Numbered from the stretch's first letter, positions 31,651-43,659 are shown. The stretch: DNA of 64,000 nt from Cryptomeria japonica (GCF_030272615.1 NC_081408.1:306965950-307029949), one strand, 5' to 3'. The notes: generated by a model not told the origin, from the letters alone. Program-made: numbers and translations.

Positions 31651-34625
31651 AAGTGTTACCTGAACATCTTTGATGAGTTCTTTGACAACCAACAATTTGT
31701 TTGTCAAAAGTTCATCAAATTCTATGTAATGTTTTTTGTCAAATATAATCATATTGTTGCACAATATCTCCAACTTAATCTGATCCATTTGATGCCAGAT
31801 CTTCAAATCTTCTTCAATTGAGCTAAGACTTTGCTTGAAAACTTGTTAAGTCTCATTCAATTTGGTTCTTGCTGCTCTAACGCTGCTCAAAACATGCAAC
31901 ACCACCTTCACTAATTGGGTACTTTGATCAGTCAACTGATCAACCTAGGTATCAACTGCTCTAGCCTTTTGAGCAACCTTTTCCAATTGTTTGACGAATC
32001 CTTCGGAAGTAGAGGAGGTCAATGGATCAACTTGTTTTGAATAATTCGTTATCTTTTGAATTACTGTAATGAGTTGTGAATTCCTCTCTTTAAGCTCATT
32101 CTTCTTTGCCAGTAATTCATCATAATTCTGGACCAAGAGAGCTATTGAATCCATGACATCATGTATGACACTTGTATGTGTCTTCTTACCAAGTTCTATC
32201 CTTGTAAGCCTGTAGTTTGATAGCTGCATCTCTTCCGATGGCTTTTCAACTAGTGGCTTTGCTACTTCTGCATATTTTGTCTTATTCTTATCCACCACCA
32301 CCACCCACAAAACTGTCTTTGCTTTCTTCGCGGCTCTGTGCTTAAGTTTTGCAACTTGTCGGAAATCAAAGATATCGATAGAGATCTCTTGCTTCTTCCT
32401 GTTAGGTGTGATCAAACTCAGCCAAGTGGGTAGTTCTAATGAGTTCGTATCAGAGACAACAACTGTGGTTTCTGAAGGAACAGGTTCTTCTTGTACCATA
32501 GTTGTGACTCGAGGAGAAGTTTCTGTTTGAACAACAACAATTCTCTGCTTAGGTGGTAACTCATTACCTGCCTCTGTTATGAACTTTTCAAAGTTCAAAG
32601 CAAAAGTATCAACCTCAGGAAAGGAAACACTGGACATGGCCACATAAGAGGGATTGATTTCAAAAACATTCTCAAGGCTGTCTGCCATGAGACATTTCAG
32701 CAAATAACCCTATGTTAACACCAACAGATGTACTTGGTTCCACAGGGTTTACATATATAGTAGAAAATGAATCCACATTTGTCTCAATTGGAGACATAGG
32801 AACATCCAATGACAGTTGTGGAATAGCCGTATGAGGAGAATTTGAACCATCTGAAGGGGGTGATTCTACTGCATTTTCATCATGAGTCTCATCTTTAGCA
32901 TCAACGACATGGATCTGTACCTGTGGTTTCTCCTTCCCTTTCAACGACACTTCTGGTAGAGGAATAACCAAGGCCTTGCTAACTCGCAACTTGATCCTTG
33001 TGCTGGAAGAAGAGGTACCTTCCTTAGATTTGATCCTGACTTCAGATCTTCGCCCAGTAGGCCCAGCCAAATCACTTTCATTCTCAACCTTAATCTTGAT
33101 AGTTTTGACCCTATTATCTTTTAACCAGGCATTTGTGCTTGCAAGGATGGGTTCAAATTTATCAATGATAGTCACATTCCTTTTTTGAATATTGTGGAGA
33201 AGGAAGAGGAGCTTCTGCAACTCTTTGCTCAACATGCTCACGATCGAGGATCTTTCCATCATCTACCACGTCCTTTGGAATTTTGGTTAAATCAAGATCT
33301 ACAATTTGTTCCAAAGTAAGCCTACTTTAGTCCATTCTCCTAATTTCCTCCTTAGTGCGGAGATAAATTCAGATGTCCTCTAGACGATGGACATTTGTAA
33401 AGGCCCTTTTGATCTTGTCCTTTATGCGTCGGTAATCGAAATCCTTTTTGGCTATGAACTTCCTCAACTTGATTTCCTCGAGTTTTGTCTCTATTGCCTT
33501 AGCCCTTGCTGAGGTATTCGAGGAATATCAACCAATCTGCAATGGATTATGTGAGGAAATGTTTATTCCGAGTTTATGATTGGCAACTTGTACCGCATGA
33601 ACTACCATCAATTGTCTTTCTAATTCCATCGGGAGAACCTTATCCATAGGATACTGAGGTAACATGTATGGCTGTCCCTCAAAACATCCAACCCTCATAT
33701 ATGTGAAGGTTGGGAACTGCAAAAACAAACATCCATATTCATTCACCTTCTTCCATGCAGCCTCAAAAACCCTTTTGTTTTTGAGTGTTTTATCAAAGAG
33801 ACACATGAAGTGACCAAAGAGTGCATCCTGCACTCTTCTGTAATGAAGCCTACTAGGTCTTAGAGTCAACTGATCATAATATTTTCATACAGGCACTAGG
33901 GATCTGTCACCCTTGGTAGAAAGACCAGGAAACTGTTTGAGTGACGCTGCAATATAAACCAAGCATGAATTCATATAGAAAGTAAGAGTGTTGGGAACTT
34001 GTGACAATTGCTCACACAAGTTGTCACTGATAATTTGTGCTCAAAAGATGTGGGATTGACCCTTCCTCATGACCACGATGTACTTGTACATCCAGATCTC
34101 GAACACATTAGAATGCCTCAAACCCATGATCTTGCTAAGAAGCGTGATCATGTCACCTACTTCTTCAATGAAATCACATCTATACATTTTAGGCCATCTC
34201 GAGAAGCAGGTCTGGGGAGTTTTCAGCCACTTAGCATTAATGTGCCGGATACAATCCGATCTCCTTTGATTATAATGATCCAAGGCACTCTTCATGGTTA
34301 TATCAGCATATATAGGAGATGCAGGGACTTTGAAGGTTTTGTCTATTGTTTGATCTGGATCCAGTCTTATAATTACATTCCTGTCTTCATCTCTAATTGT
34401 TCTCGTTTCCTGATCAAAGTGAGCAGCACATGTGAGAACAAACTCAGGCTCTAAGGCGGCCACTGGAAATGAAGACACTAGATGAATATGATTGTTCAGG
34501 AGCAATTGCATACTTAAGAGGGTAAGAACATCTTCAGCTGCAACTGGTGATTCCATAGTCTTCAAGTTTTGAAACCCAATGCCCATACAAGAACTTGGGA
34601 AGGGTAAAACTGCTTGAACTAACAC
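31651..34625 (-). pseudogene. Unit B ORF, main part, broken
   Basis: Pieces run 34625-34041, 33869-33528, then about 33500-33270, 33262-32672, 32703-31945 and on to 31651. Shared blocks with the other copies include INAKWLKTPQTCFSRWPKMY, YGCLFLQFPTFTYMRVGCFE, GQPYMLPQYPMDKVLPMELE, RRIKDKIKRAF and ELPTWLSLI (equivalent of PDWL), followed by Lys-rich and coiled-coil segments. It is more diverged from unit A and the inverted copy than those two are from each other (visual impression). The N-terminal 100 or so residues upstream of the shared core are present here. Function unknown. Confidence 0.65.
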
Positions 34626-34714
34626 AACAATGTTTTATAGATGAGCTTGGACAGCGATGGGGGGAAAATCGGATCTCATGGAGGTGTTTGCAAGTGGAAA
34701 CTTTTCACTTTTCG

Positions 34715-37053
34715 CACTTGTAGTCAGGTCTTGAAGACCTGACTACAAGTGTAAATGTGAAAATTTGGAATATGGAAAACTTGAAATGGAAGGTTTGAAA
34801 CCCGATTGCACAGGGATGATGAATGCAAGGCATATGGAAAGCATTGTGGAATGAAAGGGAATGGCTGCAAGTAGCATGAGCTCATAAAAAATAGTGGAAA
34901 ATAATCATTTTAGCATTGGCAATCGGGTCTTGGGAACCCGATTGCAAGGGAGCATTTTCTTGTAATTTCAAAATGTGCAATGACATGCTATGGACCTGAT
35001 TTTGAGGGCAACATTACACTTGTATTCGGGTTTTAAAACCCCGACTACAAGTGACTTGGACATATACCAAATATGTGAATGCAAAGGATCATTGGGTGGG
35101 ATTTAAACTCGTGAATTGCTGACATGATATGGGAAAAACTTACATTATTCGCTTGTAGTTGGGTCTTTAAGACCCGATTGCAAGTGATAATGTTTTAGTT
35201 GCACTTGGGAAACTTGTAATGACATGTAAAACCCGACTTGCATAAAGGATATTTTGTTGATGTGTAGCTAGGTCGGATCCTTCTAGGGCCGACCTAGTAC
35301 ACTTGATGGCTAAGTGGCCTGTCGGCCTTAGCCATATTGATGGTTCAATTTGATATGTAAACATTGTTTAAGTCTGGCCCTAATCGGGTATCACATGTAA
35401 CTTGTAATTGAGCAAGACCTATATGTAACTTGTAATTGTATTGGACAAGACCTATATGCATGTAACTTGTAATTTATAGTTCTGATCCTATTCTTGGCTC
35501 CAAAACAATAAGGCTGACCTAAGGTCTATTAGGAGGCATTGAGGCATATATATACAAGTTGATTTGTAATCAGTCAATACCAATTCACATACAGTGAACT
35601 ATCTCTGTCTACTGATCAGCGATTTGCCTTTGTCAAGTGAATTAGTGTTTCAGTCTAGCGAATTCATCCTGATTACTTTCTTGGCTAAGTGAACATCATA
35701 CAAGGCTGACGAACTTCCTTTCAAGGCTGCTGAATCCATTCACAGCAACTGTGAACTTCATCTAGGGCAGCGATGTATTCAAGGACATAGCCTTCAGCAT
35801 GGTGTATCGCCTACAACAAGATAAGTTGCCCTAATGTGTGCCCTAATTTGAAGTATGCTTCATGTGTGAAGCAAGATTGTAAATCTACTACTGGGTTTAA
35901 TAAATATAATTTGAGATCTTTTGTTGCTGGGTTTTTCACCTCCAAGAGGGAGGTTTTCCCAGGGTGCTGTTGTGTTATGTGTGTTGCATTTGTTATTCTC
36001 TGCTTTCTGTTATCAGTCTGATCCTAAACTAACATATTTGACACATGATCACTTGTATTCCATACAAAAAGACCCGATTGCATATGTATCATAAAACCAT
36101 GGGAAGAATTTACTCACAATCTACTTGTAGTCGGGTCTATTAGATCCGATTGGATGTGAGAACATAACTTGCACCAGAGGTAACAAGACCCGACTCTACT
36201 TACAAATGACAATTATTAACTTGTAGTCGAGTTATCAAACCCTGACTGCACGCAATTTGTAAGTTTGCAAAAATATGCGCATGACCCGAACTTGTAATTG
36301 GGTGTGACAAACTCGATAGATGCAAGGAAAAACACTTGTAGTTGGGTTATCAAAACCTGACTGCAAATGATTCGAATGAATGGTAAATTGCGGGCTAACA
36401 CACGACTTGACTGTGAGTGGTTAGAATTCTTCATGATGCTATGGCAAACGGAGGATGGGAACAATTGCGAATTCGTCCAATGATGCAAAATGTAGGAGAA
36501 AGCCTATGGAAAGCATAACAGCTATGAACCCTACGCCTGTGACCGAATCATGAAGATTTTGCAGACCATCCGAACTTACAACCAAAGGAAAAATCTAAAT
36601 GCAAGTAAAGAAAAGAAATAAGAAACCAAAGACATACCTGAAAATGAAAAGCTATCCAAGAATATGTCTGAAAGCAAGAAATCCTTAACAAATTTTGAAA
36701 AGATGAGCTCCAAACTTATAGCAAAAGAAGAAAGACTCCTCCTCCAATGCAATCTCCTTCAAATTAATTGCAACCCTTGGAAATAGCAGAGGAAGATCAT
36801 CTAAAAAGGACTCTATAAAGACAGAGCCCAAGCTTTAAAGGATCCTCTAAAAACCCAAAAGCAAAGGCTTTAGGAAAGAGAAAGAACTTGTAATTGGGCT
36901 TGAAAACCCTAACTACAAGTTATAAAAGGCTTGCAAAAAGACTTGTAATCGGGTATCAAAACCCTGACTACAAGTAATAAAGCAAAAACAACACTTATCA
37001 AAAGAAATCAACCTTTCACTTGTAATTGGGTCTTAAGGACCTAACTACAAGTG
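34715..37053 (-). repeat. Palindrome array in the leader of unit B
   Basis: About ten long inverted repeats of the form ACTTGTAGTCGGGTCTT, a 1-4 base centre and the complementary arm recur. Examples are 34715-34751 (arms CACTTGTAGTCAGGTCTT, one-base centre, perfect), 35018-35053, 35152-35187, 36122-36158, 36218-36255, 36332-36370, about 36885-36921, 36942-36976 and 37017-37053. Arms mutate but stay largely paired. The array is interrupted by the solo LTR at 35255-36034. No ORF is supportable in this interval. Confidence 0.9.
35255..36034 (+). mobile_element. Solo LTR, 780 bp, in the leader of unit B
   Basis: An exact TSD TATTT lies at 35250-35254 and 36035-36039. It starts TGTTGATGTGTAGCTAGGTC and ends CCTAAACTAACA. 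A hairpin CTAGGTCGG/CCGACCTAG lies at 35268-35296. It shares CTATTAGGAGG and the TATATATA region with the LTRs of the 2.37-kb element, so it belongs to a related family. TATATATACAAG supplies a TATA box. Confidence 0.92.
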
Positions 37054-37620
37054 ATTTTTTGCACTTGCAATATGGTGTGAGAAACTCGAAATGCACTAGG
37101 AGGACAAAAAAAAGAACTTAAAACAACAAAAACAAGCCAAGAAAATAAAAGAAAAAGCACACACCCAAAATAGGTAAGACTTAAAACAAAATTTCAATAT
37201 CTTGGAAAGCGTGCATAAAGACTCAAAGGATGAATTTTAATTAAAGAATTCAATAGGGTTGCTTTCATTTTTTATTCACAAAAATGAGGACAACTGATTG
37301 TGGAGCAAGGGGAATACCCAAGTACACCAAAGGAAGGGATCCATGTTGAAACTTGAGAATTTGAACAAACTTGTCTTGAATAATAAGTAGAGTATTAAAG
37401 AAGAAAATAGAAGACTTGTTTTCATTAATCTCCTGACCAAAAGCAACACGATAAATGTTTAACGACCTCTTGAAATTAGAAGCCTCTTGAATTCTCGCCA
37501 ATCCCATAAGAGCTGTGTCATCTAGAAATTGTAAATGATATTGTGAAGGAATAGTATAATCCCGCTTCTAGCCAGAGATAAGCCCTTGATGAACATGATT
37601 CTTGAGAAATTGACCCAACC

Positions 37621-37775
37621 CATCAGCCATTAAAACAAATAGAAAAGGGGAAAGACGATTCCCCTGCCACAGGCCCCTTGAAGCACCAAACAAAGAAGTC
37701 AGCCATAAAAACAAATAGACAGGGGGAAAGAGAATTCCCCTACCGCAGGCCCCTTGAAGCACCAAACAAAGAAGT
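37621..37775 (-). repeat. 77-bp tandem duplication in LINE RT
   Basis: Two near copies containing GAAGCACCAAACAAAGAAGT and AAAACAAATAGA lie about 77 bp apart. The RT motif 'SLFGASRGLxQG' is thus present twice and the reading frame is shifted. Confidence 0.8.
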
Positions 37776-38967
37776 CAGTTCACTATTGATCAAAACAGAA
37801 AAGGAAATAAAGGTGACACAACTCATAACCCAACTGATCCAATCATGATCAAAACTAATGGCTAACCGATCATATGCTTTGGCCATATCATGCTTGATGA
37901 ACATTGCCTTTGCCTTAGATGTCTCCATAGTATGTAAAGCCTCCACAACAATAACAACCCTATCTATTATTTGTCTCCTAGCCACAAAACGACCTTGCTC
38001 CTATCAAGCCTATCAAGAATTTTCTTGAATCTCTCACCAATCAGCTTGGAGATAATCTTATATACCTCATTGCATAGGGCAATAGACCTAAACATATCTA
38101 GGGAGTTAGCTCCCTCTCTCTTCAGGATAAGAACCAAAAAAGTGGAACTCATTGCTCTTAGCATATGTTTGCTGCTATATGATTCTTGAATTACAGCTAG
38201 TAAATCATCCCTAACAATCACCCAAAAGTCTTGAAAGAATTCAATCGGAAAGCCATATAGTCCAGGAGCTTTGCCTGCCTTTATCTAAAAAACATTCCCC
38301 TCAAGTTTCTCCATGGTAATTGGGCTATTAAACTTCTCATTCATCTCCATGGTGACTAAAGATGGAATGAACTCTTTTGTGAATAAGGAAGAAAATGTTG
38401 AACAACCTCCTTGGCAATATCTTGTGAAGAAGATAACTAAACTCCACGAGATGGCACAATTGTAGAGATGGAATTCTCATGCTTCTTAGCTTTGATTGAG
38501 TTGAAAAAGAAGGCAGTATTTCTATCATCCTCTTGTAGCCAATCAATTCTAGACTTTTGTTTCACTACATTTCTTCCCGAAGTTCCCACTCTACAACCTC
38601 CTTGATAGCTTTGGTTTCCTTAGTGAATTCCATGGTAAGCCCATCTTTCTCTTGTTAATATCATCTAATCGGTTTTGAGCCCCTTCTTGAAAATATTCTC
38701 AAAATTTTGTCTATTCCATTTCTTGAGCTGAAACTTAACATACTGAAGCTTTTTAAGAAAAACAAACATAGTTGTATCATACCTTGGTCTACCCCTGACC
38801 CACCAATCTTCCATTAGGTCTTGCAATGATGGATGATACAGCCACATAAGTTGGAATTTAAAGGAAGGATTCTTGGTTATTCCATTGAAAGCTTAATGGG
38901 CCAATGATCAAAGCCTCTCCAATCCAAAATCTTCGAGTTGATACTTCTGCTATTACCAATTTAAAAA

Positions 38968-39219
38968 CTTGAGACCAAAAATCTGTTCAATCTCTCAGAG
39001 TTAGAGTTTGCACCACACCTCCTATTGCTACAAGTGAATTGGCCATTACTTGGCTTAATATCTCTCCTCCAAACAACTGATAGCATTAGAATCCTTGAGA
39101 CCAAAAATCTGTTCAATCTCTCAGAGTTAGAGTTTGCACCACACCTCCTATTGCTACAAGTGAATTGGCCATTACTTGGCTTAATATCTCTCCTCCAAAC
39201 AACTGATAGCATTAGAATC
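38968..39219 (-). repeat. Identical 126-bp tandem duplication in the LINE endonuclease
   Basis: Copy 1 is 38968-39093 and copy 2 begins at 39094. Both read CTTGAGACCAAAAATCTGTT onward with no difference that I can see. At 42 codons it keeps the frame, so the endonuclease repeats WRRDIKPSNGQFTCSNRR twice. Identity suggests that it is younger than the LINE itself. Confidence 0.9.
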
Positions 39220-39674
39220 CCTGGCCAAAATCTTGGGGTGAAAGGGGGCTAGAGTTCTCACATATCTGATATGGCTCCACAAACTAAGCTTTGTAGCATA
39301 GTCTGACGGAGCATACAGATTTGTAAACAAAATAAATTCTCTAGAATAAAAGCAAGTAGCAACCATTGAAAGAGAGTACCTATTAGATATCCACCAACAA
39401 GGGGTGCGCTTTCGTGGCTCCCATAGGCAAATGATCCCTCTAGCATTGCCTTGGGCACCAATACACTGCTATTCACCCCTCTACCAAAGCTTGGAGGCAA
39501 TACTAGCCATACCTTCTACAGATAACTTCAACCCCTGAATGAATATCTCATCAAGAGAATGAACTTTAATTAAATCTCGAACAACTTTTTGTCTAGGGAT
39601 GTTGTTCAACCCCCTTGCATTCCATGAGAGAACTATCATTTCTGTAGGTTGGAGAAGTGAAAGTCAATGGTCTT

Positions 39675-41378
39675 TGTTATCACAAAAGCTCGCACCCTTG
39701 TTGAGCTATCAACTCAGCAACCTTGTGAAACATGGAAACAACCCCGAAGTGTGGGACCTTACGCAAGGGGTTGAATCTCCGGAGAAGGCCGACTTCCTTC
39801 TCAATCCAGGTGCAGGTATTAAACCAACTCAACACTTCAAAACTTACTCCTAAGCCTATCCTAACAACTTGCAGAGCTAAAGGGAAGAGAGAATTGCTTG
39901 AAATAAAAGGAGGTGATGCACCAAGAAGAGATTGCTCCTCCCCCTACCGAAATGACACAAAGAATCAACTGAAAAACCCAGGAGATGCACAAATTTAGTT
40001 GTATGAGTGACCCCAATGCATGTATGGAGGTTAGAATTTGCTGAGTTCCAAGAGGGGAGAAGGTTTCCCACAAGTCACACTCAGAAATAAGTTAACATAG
40101 TAGAAATGAGAGAAGAGCCACAAAACATACAACTGTGATGAAGGTAAGAAAACATACACAGCATACATAAGTTGAAAGAAGGCAAGAATGGTGATTTCAA
40201 TTAATTATAAGGCCAATGGCCAACTTACAGTTGCAAAATACAGAATAATACAAGAGAAGTGAGAGAGCATAGAATAGCTCAAACCAACAGGGAGAGAACC
40301 CCTTACAATGAGGCTTAACAACCTTTATATAGAAAATTGGTTACAAGAGTGATCATGATCCCTGTATGTCAGTCTGGGAGTGCAGGGAAGTGCATGCACT
40401 TGACTTCTGTACATGCAAGCAACCTAGCCATACCCACAAAAGGCAACCCTAAGAAGGGTGGATTGACTGACCTTCCAAAGTCGGAGCATGCAGACATGAC
40501 ATAAGTCACCACAACAAGCATGGCCCCGTACCTCTCCTGATGGAAATCCTTCCAAAAACATTAAATGCACCCCTATGGCTCCACAAAAGAAGGTGCATAA
40601 GTCACAAAAGCTATCGAAGCATTTAAAGCTTTGAGTGTTGATCACCCCATCCGAAAGTGTTGCCAGCTGGAAAGAAGTCCGGGGACTTCGGAAACTCGGG
40701 TTCCTGAGGTGGGGAAGACAAGGAAAGAACCTCAGAACCTCGGGGTTCCGGGAAGGAGAAAAGAGAGCAGCAGGGAACTTCGGGACCTTGGGGTTCCGGA
40801 GAAATGAAAAAAAGGGCTAAGGAAGGAACTTCAGAACCTCGGGGTTCTGGAGTTCCGGAAAAGAAGAAGGGAAGCAAAGTAAGAGAACTTCGGAACCTCG
40901 GGGCTCTGGAGTTCCAGAGAAAGAAAGGAAGAAAGCAAGGGAAAGGAACTTTGGAACATTGGGGTTCCGGAGTTCCAGGGAAGGGAAGAAGAGGAGAAAG
41001 GAACTTCGGAACCTCGTGGTTCTAGAGTTCTGGGGAACGGAAGAGAAAGGGAAAGAAGGAGAGGAACTTCGGAACCTCAGGGTTTCGGGGCTCCAGGAAA
41101 GGGAAAAAAGAGGAGAGAACTTTGGAACCTCGGGGTTCCAGGGTTCCGGAGAAGGAAAACGAGAGAAGGCAAAGAGAAAGAACTTCAGAACCTCAGGGTT
41201 CTGGGGTTCCGGGGAAGGAAGAAAAGGCCAAGGGAGGAACTTTCTCCGGACAAGGCAACACCTCACACTTCATGATTCTTCTGCTTTTCTCCTTGATCAA
41301 CTAGGGCAGCATTGGTCCATGGATCGTATCTCTGATCGCTTCTTATTGATGGACCAAGGGTGTCATAAAATGACAACA
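39675..41378 (-). repeat. 3' LTR (left) of the gypsy element, 1,704 bp
   Basis: On the + strand it runs TGTTATCACAAAAGC to ATAAAATGACAACA. It contains a palindromic minisatellite at 40640-41250. Comparing the first 200 bp with the right LTR I count about five substitutions. Confidence 0.92.
40640..41250 (+). repeat. Palindromic minisatellite in the left LTR
   Basis: About 13 copies of AACTTCGGAACCTCGGGGTT plus CCGG occur, spaced 40-60 bp by purine-rich GGGAAGAAGAGGAGAAAGG-type filler. GGAACC and GGTTCC in each copy are complementary, so each can form a small hairpin. Open frames through this array on either strand are repeat artefacts. Confidence 0.9.
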
Positions 41379-41609
41379 TTTTTGGTGATTTCTATGGGAT
41401 GCTTGCTTGCTCAGCATGAAGCCCAGAAGCCTTGAGCATCCATTGGGCACTGAGGCATTGAAAGACCCAAAACATGTGTGCGCCATCACTTTGAGGAAAA
41501 CTAGAAACTAGAACGCACACCCTTTTAAGGAGAATGCGGTAGGTGCACAAGCATTTATGAAAGCAAAAAAACTTCTAGTCTAATATTTACATAGTCATCA
41601 AAACCCTGT

Positions 41610-42560
41610 TCAGAAGCAGGGCTTGAGATGAATCCCATTCACTGGGATTGGAAGAACCTCACCATCAAGCCTGGAGAGATGAAATGCATTGGCCTCCTTG
41701 CAACTAGTGATGACATATGGGCCACTCCAGATAGCATCAAATTTGAAGTGTTGCCCAGCTTTGGCCTTGTCTGCATCCCACTTGAGAACTAGATCTCCGT
41801 CTTTGAAGACCCTATTGGTCGCCTTTTTGTCAAAAACTTTCTTGACCTGCTCTTGATGAGTCTCAAGTGTATGCATAGCCTGATTTCGAACCTCCTCCAG
41901 CTCCATCAGCTCAACCAGCCTTATTGTCATGGCATCATTCTCTATTAATTCCAACTGATGTGCTAGTTCAAGAGATGGTAACTCCAGGGAAGTTGAGAGT
42001 CTTGCTTCCTTCCCATATACTAGCATGAAAGGGGAGTTACCAATCGCCCTCTTGGGTGTGATCCTGATAGCCCATAAGGCTGTCCTCAACTTAGTATGAG
42101 ATGCCCTCTGATTGTCTTCAATTGTCCTTTTAATTATCCCGATGAGGTTCTTGTTGGAAGATTCAGCCAAGCCATTACCCTAAGGGTAATAGTTGGATGA
42201 CGTTTTCAAGTATACACCATGCTTAACTACCCAAGAACTGATTTGGGTTCCAACAAATGCCCTGGCATTGTCTGATATGATGGTGGAAGGAACAACAAAT
42301 CTTGTCACAGTTCCATTAAGGAATTCCAACACCAAGGCCTCAATGGCATCCCTCAATGCAACTGCCTCTGTCCACCTAGTGAAGTAATCTGTTGCGGCCA
42401 AGATCCATTTATGGCCAGCACTAGAAGGTGGGTTTATCATGCCAATGGAGTCTAAACCCCATTGGACGAACGATTGATCTACTTGGATGGGATGAAGAGG
42501 TAGGGCAGCTAGTCTTTGCTTCCCAGAGAAGAGAGCACATTTCTTGCAATTCTTCACCCA
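41610..42560 (-). pseudogene. gypsy integrase
   Basis: The - strand reads NCKKCALFSGKQRLA (end of the HHCC zinc finger), then the catalytic core: WILAATDYFTRWTEAVALRD (first Asp), TIISDNARAFVG (second Asp) and AESSNKNLIGIIKRT (Glu). A GPY-like chromatin-tether region follows (KFDAIWSGPYVI) and it ends at 41610. A stop sits between the second Asp and the Glu at about 42180. The integrase would insert element cDNA, consistent with the 5-bp TSD. Confidence 0.88.
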
Positions 42561-42677
42561 TCTATTTGAGTCATTGAATAAAGATGGCTAGTAATAACCA
42601 GCCCTCATTATTTTGATAGCCGTAGTCCTTGTAGAGAAGTGGCCCCCTGAAGAGCCACCATGAAATTCCTCTAACAA

Positions 42678-43535
42678 TCAGCTGACTTGGTTTTGCTCGA
42701 TACATCTTAGTAAGACTCCATTAGAGTCTTTTTGAAAAAGAGTGCCATTCACTAGGACATAGGGAATGAACTGCAACCTGAAATGCCTTCTTTTGGTCCT
42801 GTCCAGACCTTGGGGATATCTACCTTCCATTAAGAAGGTGGTCATGTCACTTACCCAACTGAATTGAGTGTTGTTGCTAGTTGGTTGATCCTCTTGTAAC
42901 ACAAGGGCGACCTTTGAAGTAGTCTCAGAAGATGAGACAAGCTGTTCACATAGGCCCCTGCCTCTTACAAACTTGGTGATCTTGATGTTGATGTCACACT
43001 CCATGACCTTGGTTATCCACCCAACCCTCTTTTCACTGATGTCCTTGTTTAGAAGGAAATCTTTGACACTTGCATGTGGAACTAAGAGCTGGATCTTGTT
43101 GCTGGACATCATGTGTGAACTTTTTTAATGCCCTCACAACAGTGAGGACTTGTTTTTCGACATAACTATACTTAAGCTCATAGTCCTTTAGCCCCTCACT
43201 AAAGAAAGCAATGGGTTGCTCCAAATTGTCATCGTTCAGTTGTGTTAGGACAATTGAGATGCTGGATTCTCCTTCGAGGTATACAAGATAAAATCCCTTT
43301 CATAATTAGGATTGACAAGGGTAGGGGCCTGAGCAATTGCTTGTTTGATCTCTTCAAAACCGGCCCTCCCCTCCTTGGTCCAACTGAAAGCCAAGTTTTT
43401 CTTCAACATGGAAGTGAGGGGTTTTACCATGGTGGCAAGGTTGGGAATGAACCTCCTCACAAAGTTGATCCTACCAAGGAAACTTTGCAATCCATTCTTG
43501 TGACTAGGGAGTGGAAGAGAAAGAATAGCCTCCAC
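42678..43535 (-). pseudogene. gypsy RT connection and RNase H
   Basis: Pieces read LQSFLGRINFVRRFIPNLAT, FSWTKEGRAGFEEIKQAIAQ, QPIAFFSEGLKDYELKYSYV (RNase H, normally PIAFxSRxLxxxExxYS) and IQLLVPHASVKDFLLNKDIS. This is the typical RT thumb and tethered RNase H of Ty3/gypsy. Frames change twice in the interval. Confidence 0.85.
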
Positions 43536-43659
43536 TCACTCTGGGTCAATGTTCAAACCCTCCTTGGATATGATGTGTCCTAGCAATCTTCCTTGATCAG
43601 TAGCAAATACACACTTGCTAGGGTTCAAGGACACACCATACTCCCTGCATTTCATGAAC

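Larger units (their letters stand above)
25691..37295 (-). mobile_element. Unit B: relative of unit A (about 6.3 kb plus nested elements)
   Basis: An exact 5-bp TSD GATTG lies at 25686-25690 and 37296-37300. On the - strand the unit starts AGTTGTCCTC, close to TGTTGTGACG with the first base changed, and ends TTTGTACAAAATTTTCAACC then AACA. Order: start, palindrome-rich leader (37.05-34.7 kb, interrupted by a solo LTR), ORF (34625-31651, then 27092-26855), TATA box (26476-26483), repeat-bearing tail, end. Removing it rejoins the LINE frame LAPQ to SLPRVTWQKILYKF, which proves the boundaries. The net length of about 6.26 kb agrees with unit A. Confidence 0.85.
37296..39674 (-). mobile_element. 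LINE piece 2: ORF2 endonuclease and reverse transcriptase
   Basis: From the right, MIVLSWNARGLNNIPRQK is the classic start of a plant L1 ORF2 apurinic endonuclease (about 39640). NLYAPSD and WRRDIKPSNGQFT follow. The RT part includes RSIALCNEVYKIISKLIGER, MFIKHDMAKAYDRL (catalytic Asp), GLWQGNRLSPFLFVLMADGL and QFLDDTALMG (the catalytic xDD), then HGSLPLVYLGIPLAPQ at the break. Two internal tandem duplications (38968-39219 and about 37621-37775) and several stops disrupt it. Confidence 0.88.

Noticed and set aside
40620-41435. Long Glu/Arg/Gly-rich and Pro/Ser-rich frames in both strands of the gypsy LTRs (also 48555-49617)
   Set aside because: They arise from the minisatellite. Being in LTRs on both strands and of different length in the two LTRs, they are not genes.
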